Assembly: GCA_008015835.1 (NCBI GenBank) | Contig: SSGH01000020.1 | Location: 1 to 64,000 of the forward strand | Source of the DNA: Lysobacter sp. | GTDB taxonomy: Bacteria; Pseudomonadota; Gammaproteobacteria; Xanthomonadales; Xanthomonadaceae | Length of the DNA stretch: 64,000 nucleotides | Reading direction: 5' to 3' | Shown: in pieces, positions 19,101-27,172 of the stretch | Layout of the letters: each line of letters opens with the position of its first letter | Numbering within the stretch: position 1 is the stretch's first letter | Made by a program: the position numbers and the translations under genes | Notes under the pieces: generated by a model | The model's database searches: none | Told to the model about the DNA's origin: nothing | Seen by the model: only the letters and a program-made list of their open reading frames with translations

Positions 19101-19395
19101 GGGCCTCGGCCACGCACATCAGCAGCACGCCTTCCTCGCTGCCCAGGTCGTATTGGCGCATGAAGGCTTCGATGGCGCCCTGATCCTGCGCCCGGGCGCG
19201 CACCCGGCGCACCAAATCCGCGGCCGTGGCCTGAATTTCGGCGCGGTCGGCGTCGGATTGGCGGGCGTCGGCGAGCAGTTCGCGGACGTGTTCGGTCTCG
19301 TCGCGGACCCAGCCGGCGGTGATCGCGGCGCGTCGGGCGTCCGGCGCGGCCGGCAGCTCGGGCTGCACCATGGCGGAAAGCGGCAGTTCGGTCAT
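16162..19395 (-). CDS. putA: Bifunctional proline dehydrogenase / glutamate-semialdehyde dehydrogenase PutA
   Basis: 1077 residues. The N-terminal half is the FAD-dependent proline dehydrogenase barrel (VKLSALHPRYEHAK, LEEDAEESDRLE-like segment, RLVKGAYWDSE, YPVFTRK). The C-terminal half is an aldehyde dehydrogenase with the catalytic Cys in GQRCSAARV and the Glu in LIAETGGQNA. It converts proline to glutamate in two steps. The N-terminus goes straight into the alpha-helical arm: the ribbon-helix-helix repressor domain of E. coli PutA is absent, so this is a purely enzymatic PutA. The C-terminus ends soon after the ALDH domain, without an extra C-terminal domain. It is divergent from coxB and shares a terminator with the gene before it. 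Confidence 0.95.
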   Translation of the reverse strand: MTELPLSAMVQPELPAAPDARRAAITAGWVRDETEHVRELLADARQSDADRAEIQATAADLVRRVRARAQDQGAIEAFMRQYDLGSEEGVLLMCVAEALLRIPDQDTADKLIRDKLGDADWKRHMGQSESVLVNASTWGLMLTGKLVDLADDTKRDVHNAFKRLVGRVGEPVIRLAVRQAMRIMGHQFVMGRTIEEALGRSRKGENAAYRYSFDMLGEGALTTKDALRYLDAYRKAIHAIGKSGGQDGFVGGDVFAAPSISVKLSALHPRYEHAKRERVFAELGPRLLELSHLAKGYGIGLTIDAEESDRLELSLDLIFGVLADESLRGWDGFGIVVQAYQKRAPFVIDFIVDRARALDRRIPVRLVKGAYWDSEVKRAQVDGQAGYPVFTRKPNTDVSYQACARRLLNATDAVYPMFATHNAQTIAAIHRMAKTVLGADAATGVASRYEFQKLHGMGDDLYAEVIPADRLNVPCRVYAPVGSHEDLLPYLVRRLLENGANSSFVNRITDETVSIDDLIRDPVETVSAFDSIPHPRIPQPVALYRSFIALDSSNDRDNSMGLNLANDAQLRALAEQINAAGAGAWTAAPLVPGATPSGEKIAVANPADRREIVGHWQAADSATVEKALQNAVAAQPAWDATPAASRAAILEHAANLLEARMPQYMAMCTKEAGKTIPDGIAEVREAVDFLRYYAAQARKHFAAEALPGPTGESNTLQLSGRGAFVCISPWNFPLAIFMGQVAAALAAGNSVIAKPAEQTNLIGYAAVKLLHEAGVPETVLQFVPGDGATVGAALTRDPRVAGVAFTGSNDTARAINRAMAARDGAIGVLIAETGGQNALIADSSALPEQLVKDALSSAFTSAGQRCSAARVLFVQDDIADKVIQMIAGAMAELKVGDPGLLSTDVGPVIDADALKLLEEHAAKMTSIATPIAVAQTDDSVAHGTFFAPRAWELDSLARLTRENFGPALHVIRWKADALDAVIDAINATGFGLTLGIHSRIDETIDRITQRAKVGNVYVNRNQIGAVVGVQPFGGQNLSGTGPKAGGPHYLPRFATEKTVTVNTTAAGGNASLLTLGD

Positions 19396-19558
19396 CGCGG
19401 TTCCATCGGTGGCGGCGCCGAAACAGGACGGCGCCGATGGCGAGGGCGCGATTCTATCAGCCGGCCGTTCGGCGGTCGTCGTGTCGCAAACGTCGCCGAG
19501 CGCCGCCCGCGAGACGCGTTCCGGGCGCCGCGTCCGCGGCCGGCGAGGTCGCGTCAGC

Positions 19559-19588
19559 TTGCCGCTCCTAGGGGCGAACGGCTACCAT
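19559..19588 (+). promoter_or_regulatory. Possible sigma-70 promoter of the cytochrome oxidase operon
   Basis: TTGCCG (19559-19564), an 18-base spacer and TACCAT (19583-19588), leaving a leader of about 96 bases before the coxB start. The match is moderate and judged by eye only. Confidence 0.3.
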
Positions 19589-19684
19589 TCACGGGTTTCC
19601 TTTGGCCGAAACTCCGGTCAGAGGCGCCTATCCTGCAGAGGCGGTCGCTCGCGGCCGCGGCCGATCATTTTGGGGTTTCGAACC

Positions 19685-20674
19685 ATGCTGCGAGTTCGTT
19701 CGGGTTGGAAGACGTGGAGCGGGGCGGTGGCCGCCGCCTTGCTGGTGCCGTCGATTGTCTTGGCGCAATCGGCCGACCCCGAACGTTGGCAATTGAACAT
19801 GGGCCGCGGCGTCACCCAGTCGTCCCAAAATGCTTATGAAGCGCACATGCTGGCGCTGTGGATCTGCGTCGGCATCGGCGTGATCGTGTTCGCCGCGATG
19901 GCCTACGCGATGTTCAAGTTCCGCAAGTCCAAAGGCGCGAAGCCGGACGTGAACTTCACCCACAGCACCGTGCTCGAACTGATCTGGACCATCGTGCCGA
20001 TCATCCTTCTGGTGCTGATGGCCTTCCCGGCCACCGACAAGCTGATGAAGATGTACGACACCCGCGATGCGGCGATGACGGTCAAGATCACCGCCTACCA
20101 GTGGTTGTGGAAGTACGAATATCCCGGCGAGAAACCCGGCGAGGCCGTGGTCTTCACGAGCCGCCTGGACCGCAAGAGCGACGACATCCGCCAGAGCAAG
20201 GTCGATGCGCGCACCGCGAACCACCCGACCTATCTGCTCGATGTGGATAACGAGTTGGTGGTGCCGGTGAACACCAAGATCCATTTCCTGATCACCGCCG
20301 ACGACGTGATCCACTCCTGGTGGGTGCCGGCGCTGGGCTGGAAGCAGGACGCGATTCCGGGCTTGGTCAACGAAGCCTGGACCGAAATCAAAACGCCGGG
20401 CGTGTATCGCGGCCAATGCGCCGAGCTGTGCGGCAAAGATCACGGCTTCATGCCGATCGTCGTGAGGGCGCTGCCGAAGGCCGACTTCGACCGGTGGCTG
20501 GCCGCCGAGCGCGCCAAGAACGCGCCGCCCGCCGCGCCCGAGGCCGCCACGCCTACGGAGGCTGCGCCGGCCGAGGCCGCGCCCGCCGCCGAAGCCGCCG
20601 CGCCGGCCACGGCCGCCGCCGAATCGCAGACCGCCGCTCCTGTCGCCGCCGCCGTCGCTCAGACGGCCGGCTGA
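19685..20674 (+). CDS. coxB: Cytochrome c oxidase subunit II
   Basis: 329 residues. A signal peptide ends near residue 28 (VPSIVLAQ). Two transmembrane helices follow (ALWICVGIGVIVFAAMAYAMF and LELIWTIVPIILLVLMAF). The periplasmic cupredoxin domain carries the CuA site: His in DDVIHSWWVPALG and Cys-x3-Cys-x3-His-x2-Met in GQCAELCGKDHGFMP. It accepts electrons from cytochrome c for the aa3 oxidase. The C-terminal 60 residues are an Ala/Pro/Glu low-complexity tail with no cytochrome c domain (no CxxCH), so it is the caa3-lacking form. First gene of the oxidase cluster; ctaD follows after 27 bases. Confidence 0.97.
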   Translation: MLRVRSGWKTWSGAVAAALLVPSIVLAQSADPERWQLNMGRGVTQSSQNAYEAHMLALWICVGIGVIVFAAMAYAMFKFRKSKGAKPDVNFTHSTVLELIWTIVPIILLVLMAFPATDKLMKMYDTRDAAMTVKITAYQWLWKYEYPGEKPGEAVVFTSRLDRKSDDIRQSKVDARTANHPTYLLDVDNELVVPVNTKIHFLITADDVIHSWWVPALGWKQDAIPGLVNEAWTEIKTPGVYRGQCAELCGKDHGFMPIVVRALPKADFDRWLAAERAKNAPPAAPEAATPTEAAPAEAAPAAEAAAPATAAAESQTAAPVAAAVAQTAG

Positions 20675-20701
20675 TCGCATCACTTTCGAGGTAGACCGAC
20701 C

Positions 20702-22315
20702 ATGGCCACCACTCACGCCGACCACGCGGATCATCACGACGACCACGCGCAGAGCTTCGTCGAACGCTGGTTCTTCTCGACCAACCATAAAGACATCGGC
20801 ACGCTGTACCTCGTGTTCAGCTTCGTGATGTTCATCATCGGCGCGGGCATGTCGGTCGTGATCCGCACCGAGCTGATGACCCCGGGTCTGCAGCACGTCG
20901 ATCCCGAATTCTTCAATCAGATGACCACGGTGCACGCGCTGGTCATGATCTTCGGCGGCGTGATGCCGGCGTTCGTGGGCTTGGCGAACTGGATGGTGCC
21001 GCTGCAGATCGGCGCGCCGGACATGGCGCTGCCGCGCATGAACAACTGGTCGTTCTGGATCATGCCGTTCGCGTTCGCGCTGCTGCTGATGACCTTCTTC
21101 CTGCCGGGCGGCGCGCCGGCCGGCGGTTGGACGCTGTATCCGCCGCTGTCGCTGCAGGGCGGCTTCAACCTGTCGTTCGCGATCTTCGCCATCCACATGA
21201 TGGGCATCAGCTCGATCATGGGCGCGATCAACATCATCGCCACCATCCTCAACATGCGCGCCCCGGGCGTGGACCTGTTGAAGATGCCGATCTTCTGCTG
21301 GACCTGGCTGATCACCGCCTTCCTGCTGATCGCGGTGATGCCGGTGTTGGCCGGCGCGGTGACGATGCTGCTCACCGACAAGTACTTCCTCACCAACTTC
21401 TTCAACGCGGCCGGCGGCGGCGACCCGGTGATGTTCCAGCACATCTTCTGGTTCTTCGGGCACCCCGAGGTCTACATCATGATCCTGCCGGCCTTCGGCG
21501 TGGTCTCGGAAATCATCCCGACCTTCAGCCGCAAGCCGCTGTTCGGCTATCAGGCGATGGTGTACGCCACCGCGTCGATCGCGTTCTTGTCGTTCATCGT
21601 GTGGGCGCACCACATGTTCACCGTCGGCATGCCGATGGGCGGCGAGATCTACTTCATGTTCGCGACGATGCTGATCGCGATCCCGACCGGGGTGAAGGTG
21701 TTCAACTGGGTCACCACGATGTGGCGCGGCTCGATCACGTTCGAATCGCCGATGCTGTGGGCGATCGCGTTCGTCATCCTGTTCACCATCGGCGGTTTCT
21801 CGGGCCTGATGCTCGCCATCGTGCCGGCCGACTTCCAGTATCACGACACCTATTTCGTGGTCGCGCACTTCCATTACGTGCTGGTCACCGGCGCGCTGTT
21901 CGCGATCATCGCCGCGGTGTACTACTGGTGGCCGAAGTGGACCGGCCGCATGTACAACGAGACCTTCGCGAAGTTCCACTTCTGGTGGTCGATGATCTTC
22001 GTGAACCTGCTGTTCTTCCCGCAGCACTTCCTGGGCTTGGCCGGAATGCCCCGCCGTATCCCCGACTACAACGTCGTGTTCGCGGATTGGAACTTCGTCA
22101 GCTCGATCGGCGCGTTCGGCATGTTCGCCACGCCGTTCATGATGGGCTTCGTGCTGTGGCACTCGCTCAAGTACGGCGCGAAGGCCGAAGCGCGTTCGTG
22201 GGAAGGCGCGAAGGGTCTGGAATGGACGGTGCCGTCGCCGGCCCCGCACCACACCTTCGGCGTGCCGCCGCTGATCCGCGAGGGCGATCTGGCGCACGGC
22301 GACATCGCGCACTGA
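20702..22315 (+). CDS. ctaD: Cytochrome c oxidase subunit I
   Basis: 537 residues with twelve predicted helices. The heme and copper ligands are visible: the low-spin heme a His in MTTVHALVMIFGG, the CuB/cross-linked region WFFGHPEVYIMILPAFG with the His-Pro-Glu-Val-Tyr motif (His-Tyr cross-link, A-type oxidase with the K-channel Glu nearby), IVWAHHMFTVG and the heme a3/heme a pair HDTYFVVAHFHYVL. It is the catalytic subunit of the proton-pumping aa3 oxidase. The N-terminus is His/Asp-rich (HADHADHHDDHAQS). It is followed 31 bases later by a tiny membrane protein gene and ctaG. Confidence 0.98.
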   Translation: MATTHADHADHHDDHAQSFVERWFFSTNHKDIGTLYLVFSFVMFIIGAGMSVVIRTELMTPGLQHVDPEFFNQMTTVHALVMIFGGVMPAFVGLANWMVPLQIGAPDMALPRMNNWSFWIMPFAFALLLMTFFLPGGAPAGGWTLYPPLSLQGGFNLSFAIFAIHMMGISSIMGAINIIATILNMRAPGVDLLKMPIFCWTWLITAFLLIAVMPVLAGAVTMLLTDKYFLTNFFNAAGGGDPVMFQHIFWFFGHPEVYIMILPAFGVVSEIIPTFSRKPLFGYQAMVYATASIAFLSFIVWAHHMFTVGMPMGGEIYFMFATMLIAIPTGVKVFNWVTTMWRGSITFESPMLWAIAFVILFTIGGFSGLMLAIVPADFQYHDTYFVVAHFHYVLVTGALFAIIAAVYYWWPKWTGRMYNETFAKFHFWWSMIFVNLLFFPQHFLGLAGMPRRIPDYNVVFADWNFVSSIGAFGMFATPFMMGFVLWHSLKYGAKAEARSWEGAKGLEWTVPSPAPHHTFGVPPLIREGDLAHGDIAH

Positions 22316-22346
22316 TCCCGGCCTCCGCATTCGCTCGCCTCCGACC

Positions 22347-22490
22347 ATGACCGCACCCGCGCCCGCCGCCGAACAAGACGCCGTCGTCGCGGCGCGCCGC
22401 GCCTCCGCGCGTCGCACGGCTTGGATCGTGGGCGGTCTCGCGTTCGCGGTTTACGTCGGTTTCATTCTGCTGAACGTGTTCTCGAAATGA
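22347..22490 (+). CDS. Small single-spanning protein of the oxidase cluster
   Basis: 47 residues: MTAPAPAAEQDAVVAARRAS, two arginines, then a hydrophobic helix of about 20 residues (AWIVGGLAFAVYVGFILLNV) and FSK. The positive-inside rule places the N-terminus in the cytoplasm. Its stop codon overlaps the ctaG start (ATGA at 22487-22490), which argues that it is a translated, coupled gene. Comparable short membrane proteins between ctaD and ctaG in other proteobacteria are annotated as cytochrome oxidase small assembly proteins; the role here is inferred from position. Confidence 0.75.
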   Translation: MTAPAPAAEQDAVVAARRASARRTAWIVGGLAFAVYVGFILLNVFSK

Positions 22491-23170
22491 ACGCCGACGA
22501 CGACGCTCGCGAATCGCACGCCCACGCTCCGCAGGCGGACGCGCCGAGCACGGTCGCGCCGAGCACGACCGCGCCGCAAGCTGCGGGCGCGAAACGGCGC
22601 AGGCTGGGCATCGGCGGTCTCGTGGCGGTGTCGGTGCTGGCGTTCGGTTTCAGCTTCGCGCTAGTGCCGCTGTACCGCATCGCCTGCGAGAAAGTGCTGG
22701 GCATTCGGCTCGAACGCGGCGCCGCGGACGGCGAAGCGGTCGCATCGACCTCCGCGCCCAAGCAGGACCGGATGGTCACGGTGGTGTTCGATGCCGGCGT
22801 GAACTCCAAATTGCCGTGGGAATTCGGACCGCACGAAATGTCGATGCGGGTGCGTCCCGGCGAGATGTACGAAACCACGTACTTCGCGCGCAATAAGAGC
22901 GATCGCGACATCGTCGGCAGCGCCACGCCGTCGGTCGCGCCCGCGCGCGCGTCGCAGTACTTCAACAAGACCGAGTGCTTCTGCTTCACCGCGCAGACGC
23001 TCGCCGCTGGCGAGACGCGCGATTTGCCGGTGCGCTTCATCGTCGATCCGGATTTGCCGGACGACGTGCGTACCGTCACTTTGTCGTACACGTTCTTCAA
23101 GAACGACGTGTTGACCGCCGAGCTGGGCGCGGCCAAAGCGTCGTCCCGGACGCCGCAATCCGCGCCGTAG
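22487..23170 (+). CDS. ctaG: Cytochrome c oxidase assembly protein CtaG/Cox11
   Basis: 227 residues. A polar Ala/Pro-rich N-terminal part, one transmembrane helix (LGIGGLVAVSVLAFGFSFALVPLYRI) and a periplasmic Cox11 domain. The copper-binding motif is YFNKTECFCFTAQTL, with the Cys-Phe-Cys of Cox11; MYETTYFARN and LSYTFFK are typical strands. It delivers copper to the CuB site of subunit I. The start is set by the ATGA overlap with the small protein before it; an in-frame ATG 66 bases upstream would overlap that gene entirely. Confidence 0.95.
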   Translation: MNADDDARESHAHAPQADAPSTVAPSTTAPQAAGAKRRRLGIGGLVAVSVLAFGFSFALVPLYRIACEKVLGIRLERGAADGEAVASTSAPKQDRMVTVVFDAGVNSKLPWEFGPHEMSMRVRPGEMYETTYFARNKSDRDIVGSATPSVAPARASQYFNKTECFCFTAQTLAAGETRDLPVRFIVDPDLPDDVRTVTLSYTFFKNDVLTAELGAAKASSRTPQSAP

Positions 23171-23277
23171 CGGTCGCGATCGCATCCCGTTCTAACGCGT
23201 TGCCTTCACGCTTCATCGCACCTCGCTCCATTCGCCTTCCCGACCACGCGACAACCGCCTTACCCGAGACCACCGAT

Positions 23278-24162
23278 ATGGCACAAGCGCACGCCGATCA
23301 TCACGACGCCAACGTCTACTTCGTGCCGCACGGCAGCAAGTGGCCGGTCTTCGCGTCGGTGTTTCTGTTCACCACGATGGTGGGCGTCGCGTTCTGGCTG
23401 AACGGCGTGGCCGTCGGCAAGACCGTGTTCTTCCTCGGCTTGGCGGGCTTGCTCGGCATCCTGTTCAAGTGGTTCGCCGACGTGATCCTCGAATCGCTGG
23501 CCGGCCACTACAACAGCCAGGTCGACACTTCGTTCCGCATGGGCATGGTGTGGTTCATTTTCTCGGAAGTGATGTTCTTCGCCGCGTTCTTCGGCGCGCT
23601 GTTCTACACCCGTCAGTTCGCGCTGCCGTGGCTGGGCGGCGTGGGCGACGGCGCGATGACCAATGCCGTGTTGTGGCCGGAATTCAGCTCCGCGTGGCCG
23701 AGCAGCGGCCCGGGCCAGGTGGGCGGCCAGTTCCAGACCATTCCGGCCTGGGGCCTGCCGCTGGTGAATACGTTGATCCTGCTCACCTCGGGCGCCACCA
23801 TCACCGTCGCGCATCACGCGCTGAAAGCCGGTCATCGCAAGGCGCTGCTGTTCTGGCTGGGCGCGACCGTCGCGCTGGGTTGTCTCTTCCTGTTCTACCA
23901 GGCCGAGGAGTACATCCACGCCTACAAAGAGCTGAATCTGACGCTGGGTTCGGGCATCTACGGGTCGACGTTCTTCATGCTCACGGGCTTCCACGGCGCG
24001 CACGTGACCCTGGGTACGCTGATGCTGGCGATCATGTGGCTGCGCTGCGCGAAGGGCCACTTCACCAAGGACAACCATTTCGCGTTCGAAGCGGTGGCCT
24101 GGTACTGGCACTTCGTCGACGTGGTCTGGCTGGGTCTGTTCCTGTTCGTCTACGTGCTCTGA
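23278..24162 (+). CDS. ctaE: Cytochrome c oxidase subunit III
   Basis: 294 residues, membrane protein with seven helices. The subunit III signatures are WFADVILESLAGHYNSQVDTSFRMGMVWFIFSEVMFFAAFFGALFY near residues 60-110 and GFHGAHVTLGTLML near the C-terminus, ending AWYWHFVDVVWLGLF. The ATG at 23278 was chosen because it gives the standard HADHHDANVYFVPHGSKWP beginning. A gap of 107 bases separates it from ctaG. A strong GTAA-loop hairpin lies downstream. Confidence 0.97.
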   Translation: MAQAHADHHDANVYFVPHGSKWPVFASVFLFTTMVGVAFWLNGVAVGKTVFFLGLAGLLGILFKWFADVILESLAGHYNSQVDTSFRMGMVWFIFSEVMFFAAFFGALFYTRQFALPWLGGVGDGAMTNAVLWPEFSSAWPSSGPGQVGGQFQTIPAWGLPLVNTLILLTSGATITVAHHALKAGHRKALLFWLGATVALGCLFLFYQAEEYIHAYKELNLTLGSGIYGSTFFMLTGFHGAHVTLGTLMLAIMWLRCAKGHFTKDNHFAFEAVAWYWHFVDVVWLGLFLFVYVL

Positions 24163-24225
24163 CCGCGGCGCGTTTCGGCCCGGCCGCCGCGCTGCGGCGT
24201 CGGCGCGCGGCGCTCACAGCGGATT

Positions 24226-24249
24226 CGAGGCCGGCGTAAGCCGGCCTCG
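24226..24249. terminator. Hairpin between ctaE and the convergent DUF2909 gene
   Basis: A perfect 10-base-pair stem with a GTAA loop (24226-24235 with 24240-24249). No run of T follows on either strand, so this is a possible rather than a typical intrinsic terminator between convergent genes. Confidence 0.4.
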
Positions 24250-24281
24250 TCGCATCGGTCGACGGAACCCGGCGCGACGGT

Positions 24282-24509
24282 TCAGTTCGGGTTACGACCC
24301 ACGCCGTGGGGTTCGATCCAGCCCATGTAGATCGACAGGATGACGATCAGGATCAGGCTGATCGACAGCCCGATGCGCCACGTCAGCGAATTCACGGTGC
24401 GCTTGGTCTTGCCTTTGTCGACCAGCATGTAATACAGGCCGGCCCCCAAGTTCCACAAAATCACGATCAAAAACCCGATAATAAGCAGTGTTTTCAGCGA
24501 ATCGCTCAT
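24282..24509 (-). CDS. Twin transmembrane protein, DUF2909 family
   Basis: 75 residues with two transmembrane helices: LKTLLIIGFLIVILWNLGAGLYYMLV and LTWRIGLSISLILIVILSIYMGW, with the basic loop DKGKTKRTVNS between them. This is the DUF2909 pattern often found inside cytochrome oxidase assembly clusters between ctaE and surf1. The start at complement 24507-24509 gives the family N-terminus MSDSLKTLL; the frame runs on upstream but has no conserved features. It is on the opposite strand to the rest of the cluster, head to head with SURF1. Function unknown. Confidence 0.85.
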   Translation of the reverse strand: MSDSLKTLLIIGFLIVILWNLGAGLYYMLVDKGKTKRTVNSLTWRIGLSISLILIVILSIYMGWIEPHGVGRNPN

Positions 24510-24567
24510 GGCGGTGCCCGGTGTTTTCGGTCGTGGCCGCATTATCGCAGCAGACGGCGGGCCGCAG

Positions 24568-25404
24568 GTGAACGTGCGGCGCGCGCGTTGGTTGCCGTGG
24601 GTCGTGGCCGTGTGCGCCATGGCGCTGTTCGCGCGGCTGGGCGTGTGGCAATACGAGAAGGCCGGCGAAAAGCGCGCGATGCTCGCCGACGCCGCGCGCG
24701 CGCTGAACGACCGTCGCCCGCAGCCGCCGTCGGTGCTGAACGATCGCGATCGCGTCGGCGCCTACGATTGGGTGGTGCTGCGCGGCCGTTTCGCCGATGC
24801 GCCCGCGGTGCTGTTGGACAATCAGCAGCGTGGCGGGCGTGTGGGCGTACGCGCGTACCGTGTGTTTTTGCCGAGCGACGCTGCGCCGGTGCTGGTGGAT
24901 TTGGGGTGGTCGCCGTTGCCGGCGGATCGCACCATGCCGCAAGTGCCTCGCGACGATGCTCGCACCACGCTCGCCGGTTTGCTGATGCCGCCGCCAGGAC
25001 GCGGCTTGGACTTCGGGCCGCCGGTCGGGCAGCCGGGCGGGCAATGGTTGGCGACCGCGATCGATCCGGCTGTCCTGCGCGAGACGCTGAAGCAACCGCG
25101 GCTCGCCCCGCGCGTGCTGCGGCCGCCGGCGGAAGCGGGCTTCGGGTTCGAGCGCGATTTCGACATCCTGCCCAATACTCTGCCGCCGGAACGGCACATC
25201 GGTTACGCCGTGCAGTGGTTCGGATTGGCGGCGACGGTGTTGATCGTGGCGCTGATATTGGAGCGCCGCCGTCGTCGCGCGATCCGCGCCGCCGCGTCCG
25301 CGACGCCGCCGACGAACCCGTCGGCGCGAACCCTCACGCAATCCCAACGCGCCGCATCGCCCGCATCGGACGACGCTCGCGACACCGAGACGAAGGACGC
25401 ATGA
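24568..25404 (+). CDS. SURF1 family cytochrome oxidase assembly protein
   Basis: 278 residues with the proposed GTG start (VNVRRARWLPWVV). An in-frame ATG at 24508 would add 20 residues and overlap the divergent DUF2909 start. There is one helix at each end (LPWVVAVCAMALFARLGVWQYEKA, and YAVQWFGLAATVLIVALIL) with a periplasmic domain between, the SURF1 topology; GVWQYEKAGEKRA and GYAVQWFGLA are family motifs. SURF1 helps insert heme a into subunit I. The C-terminal tail of about 50 residues is low complexity. Its stop overlaps the next start (ATGA). Confidence 0.85.
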   Translation: MNVRRARWLPWVVAVCAMALFARLGVWQYEKAGEKRAMLADAARALNDRRPQPPSVLNDRDRVGAYDWVVLRGRFADAPAVLLDNQQRGGRVGVRAYRVFLPSDAAPVLVDLGWSPLPADRTMPQVPRDDARTTLAGLLMPPPGRGLDFGPPVGQPGGQWLATAIDPAVLRETLKQPRLAPRVLRPPAEAGFGFERDFDILPNTLPPERHIGYAVQWFGLAATVLIVALILERRRRRAIRAAASATPPTNPSARTLTQSQRAASPASDDARDTETKDA

Positions 25405-25973
25405 ACGCCGACGCTCCCGCCAACGCCCAACGCAACCGCAATCGCGCCATGCTCATCGCGATCGCCGCGCTGTTCTTCGGCGGCTTCGTGCTCGCCGGGG
25501 CGCTGCGCTTCTCCGGCTGGCGTCCGGAGGGCATGAAGAACCACGGCGAGTTGCTCGACCCGCCGGGCGATCTGCGCGGCGTCGCGGCGCGCACCGCCGA
25601 CGGCGGCGCGTATCCCTGGAACCCGACCGAGCGCATGTGGCGCATCGTCGTGCCCGTCGCGAAGACCTGCGATGCGCGCTGCGCCCAGCTACCGGCCGAC
25701 CTGGAGCTGGTCCGCGAGCTGCTGGCGCAGAACGCCGACCGCGTGCATGTGCTGTGGATCGGACCGTTCCCCGAGGGCGGCCGCCGCAGCGCGGCGCTCC
25801 GTCTGATGCAGGATGCCCCCGAACTGCGCGCGGGTTTGCCCCGTCAGGACGACCCCAAGGGCACGCCCGTTTACGTCGTCGATCCCAACGGCTTCGCGAT
25901 TCTGCGCTACGCTCCCGGCTCCGATCCGGGCCATTTGCGGGCCGACTTGGCCAAGCTGCTGAAACTCAAATGA
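25401..25973 (+). CDS. Membrane-anchored SCO/thioredoxin-like protein
   Basis: 190 residues with one transmembrane helix at 16-37 and a periplasmic domain with a CxxxC pair at Cys90 and Cys94 (VAKTCDARCAQL), the spacing seen in the copper chaperone SCO1. HVLWIGPFPEG and GTPVYVVDPNGFAILRYAPG fit the thioredoxin-like strands. The third SCO copper ligand, a His after the DPxG region, is not at its usual place. It is coupled by ATGA overlaps to SURF1 before it and ctaA after it. A role in delivering copper to, or reducing, the CuA site is plausible from motif and position, but not certain. Confidence 0.7.
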   Translation: MNADAPANAQRNRNRAMLIAIAALFFGGFVLAGALRFSGWRPEGMKNHGELLDPPGDLRGVAARTADGGAYPWNPTERMWRIVVPVAKTCDARCAQLPADLELVRELLAQNADRVHVLWIGPFPEGGRRSAALRLMQDAPELRAGLPRQDDPKGTPVYVVDPNGFAILRYAPGSDPGHLRADLAKLLKLK

Positions 25974-27157
25974 CCGATTCCTCCGTCGACACCCACGCCG
26001 CCGCCGCGGCGTCGCCCGAGCGTCGCCCGACGCCGCTGTACAAACATTTCCACCGCATCGCGTGGCTGGCGGTGGCGTTGACCTTCTGCGTGATCGTGTT
26101 CGGCGGTTTCGTGCGTTTGTCGAACGCCGGCTTGAGCTGCCCGGATTGGCCGACCTGCTACGGCCGCGCGACGTGGCCGACGACGACCGCGGAAGTGAAT
26201 CATCCCACCGCGCTCGACGTGCGCCCGCTGGAAGTGCATAAGGCCTGGCGCGAACAAGTGCATCGCCATGCCGCCGCGACGTTGGGATTGCTGGTGCTCA
26301 CGCTGGCGCTGCTCGCGGCGCGTCGTCGGCGGGGCGGCCTCGCGCAGGTGCTGGTCGCCGCGGGGTTCGTCGCCGCCAGCATTCCGTTCTACATGAAAGG
26401 CCAGTACGAGGTCTCGGCCGCGTTGGCGCTGACCGGCGAAGCGATTCTGCTGTTCGCCGCGCTGCGTTGGGATAATTCCGATTTGGCGCGCGCGGCGGCG
26501 TTCACGCTGATGGTCATCGTGTTCCAAGCGCTGCTCGGCAAATGGACCGTAACCTGGCTGCTCAAACCCATCGTCGTGATGGGGCATTTGCTCGGCGGTC
26601 TCACCACGTTCGGTTTGTTGACCTGGATGGCGTGGCGCGCGACCAACAGCCCGGTGCGGATCGCGGGCGCCGGCGCGATGCGCGCGTTTCTGATCGTCGC
26701 CGTGTGCCTGCTCGGCATTCAGATCGCGCTGGGCGGCTGGGTCAGCGCGAACTACGCGGCCTTAGCCTGCGGCAACGATTTTCCGAAGTGCGTGGGGCAA
26801 TGGTGGCCGCCGCACGATTTCCGCGAAGGCTTCGTGCTGTGGCGCGGCATCGGCGTGGATTACGAAGGCGGCGTGCTCGACGGCGCCTCGCGGATCGCGA
26901 TCCAACTCGCGCATCGCGGCATGGCGCTGGTCGTGTTCGCCTACCTGATGTGGCTGGCGGTGAAGTTGATCCGCACGCCGGGGTTGGTGCTGACCGGCAG
27001 CGTGTTGGCGGCGTTGACCGTCGCGCAGGTCGCGCTCGGCATCGGCAACGTGATGCTGGGCCTGCCGCTGTGGGTGGCGGTGCTGCACAACGCCGGCGCG
27101 GCGTTGCTGCTGTTCACCCTCGTCGGTTTGTTGGCGCGTCTGCGCCCGCCGCTGTGA
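25970..27157 (+). CDS. ctaA: Heme A synthase CtaA/COX15
   Basis: 395 residues, with eight transmembrane helices. It oxidises the C8 methyl of heme O to give heme A. Visible family motifs are FGGFVRLSNAGLSCPDWPTCYG near the N-terminus, EVHKAWREQVHRHAAATLG with the heme-ligand His pair, IQIALGGWVSANYAALAC and the C-terminal half HRGMALVVFAYL and VLHNAGAALLL with the second His pair. The start overlaps the previous stop (ATGA). ctaB, which makes the heme O substrate, follows after 15 bases. Confidence 0.96.
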   Translation: MTDSSVDTHAAAAASPERRPTPLYKHFHRIAWLAVALTFCVIVFGGFVRLSNAGLSCPDWPTCYGRATWPTTTAEVNHPTALDVRPLEVHKAWREQVHRHAAATLGLLVLTLALLAARRRRGGLAQVLVAAGFVAASIPFYMKGQYEVSAALALTGEAILLFAALRWDNSDLARAAAFTLMVIVFQALLGKWTVTWLLKPIVVMGHLLGGLTTFGLLTWMAWRATNSPVRIAGAGAMRAFLIVAVCLLGIQIALGGWVSANYAALACGNDFPKCVGQWWPPHDFREGFVLWRGIGVDYEGGVLDGASRIAIQLAHRGMALVVFAYLMWLAVKLIRTPGLVLTGSVLAALTVAQVALGIGNVMLGLPLWVAVLHNAGAALLLFTLVGLLARLRPPL

Positions 27158-27172
27158 TGCGAGGCTGACCCC

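Noticed and set aside
19628-22417. 929-codon open frame on the minus strand
   Set aside because: Antisense to coxB and ctaD, which are clear. The product is a charged, repetitive shadow.
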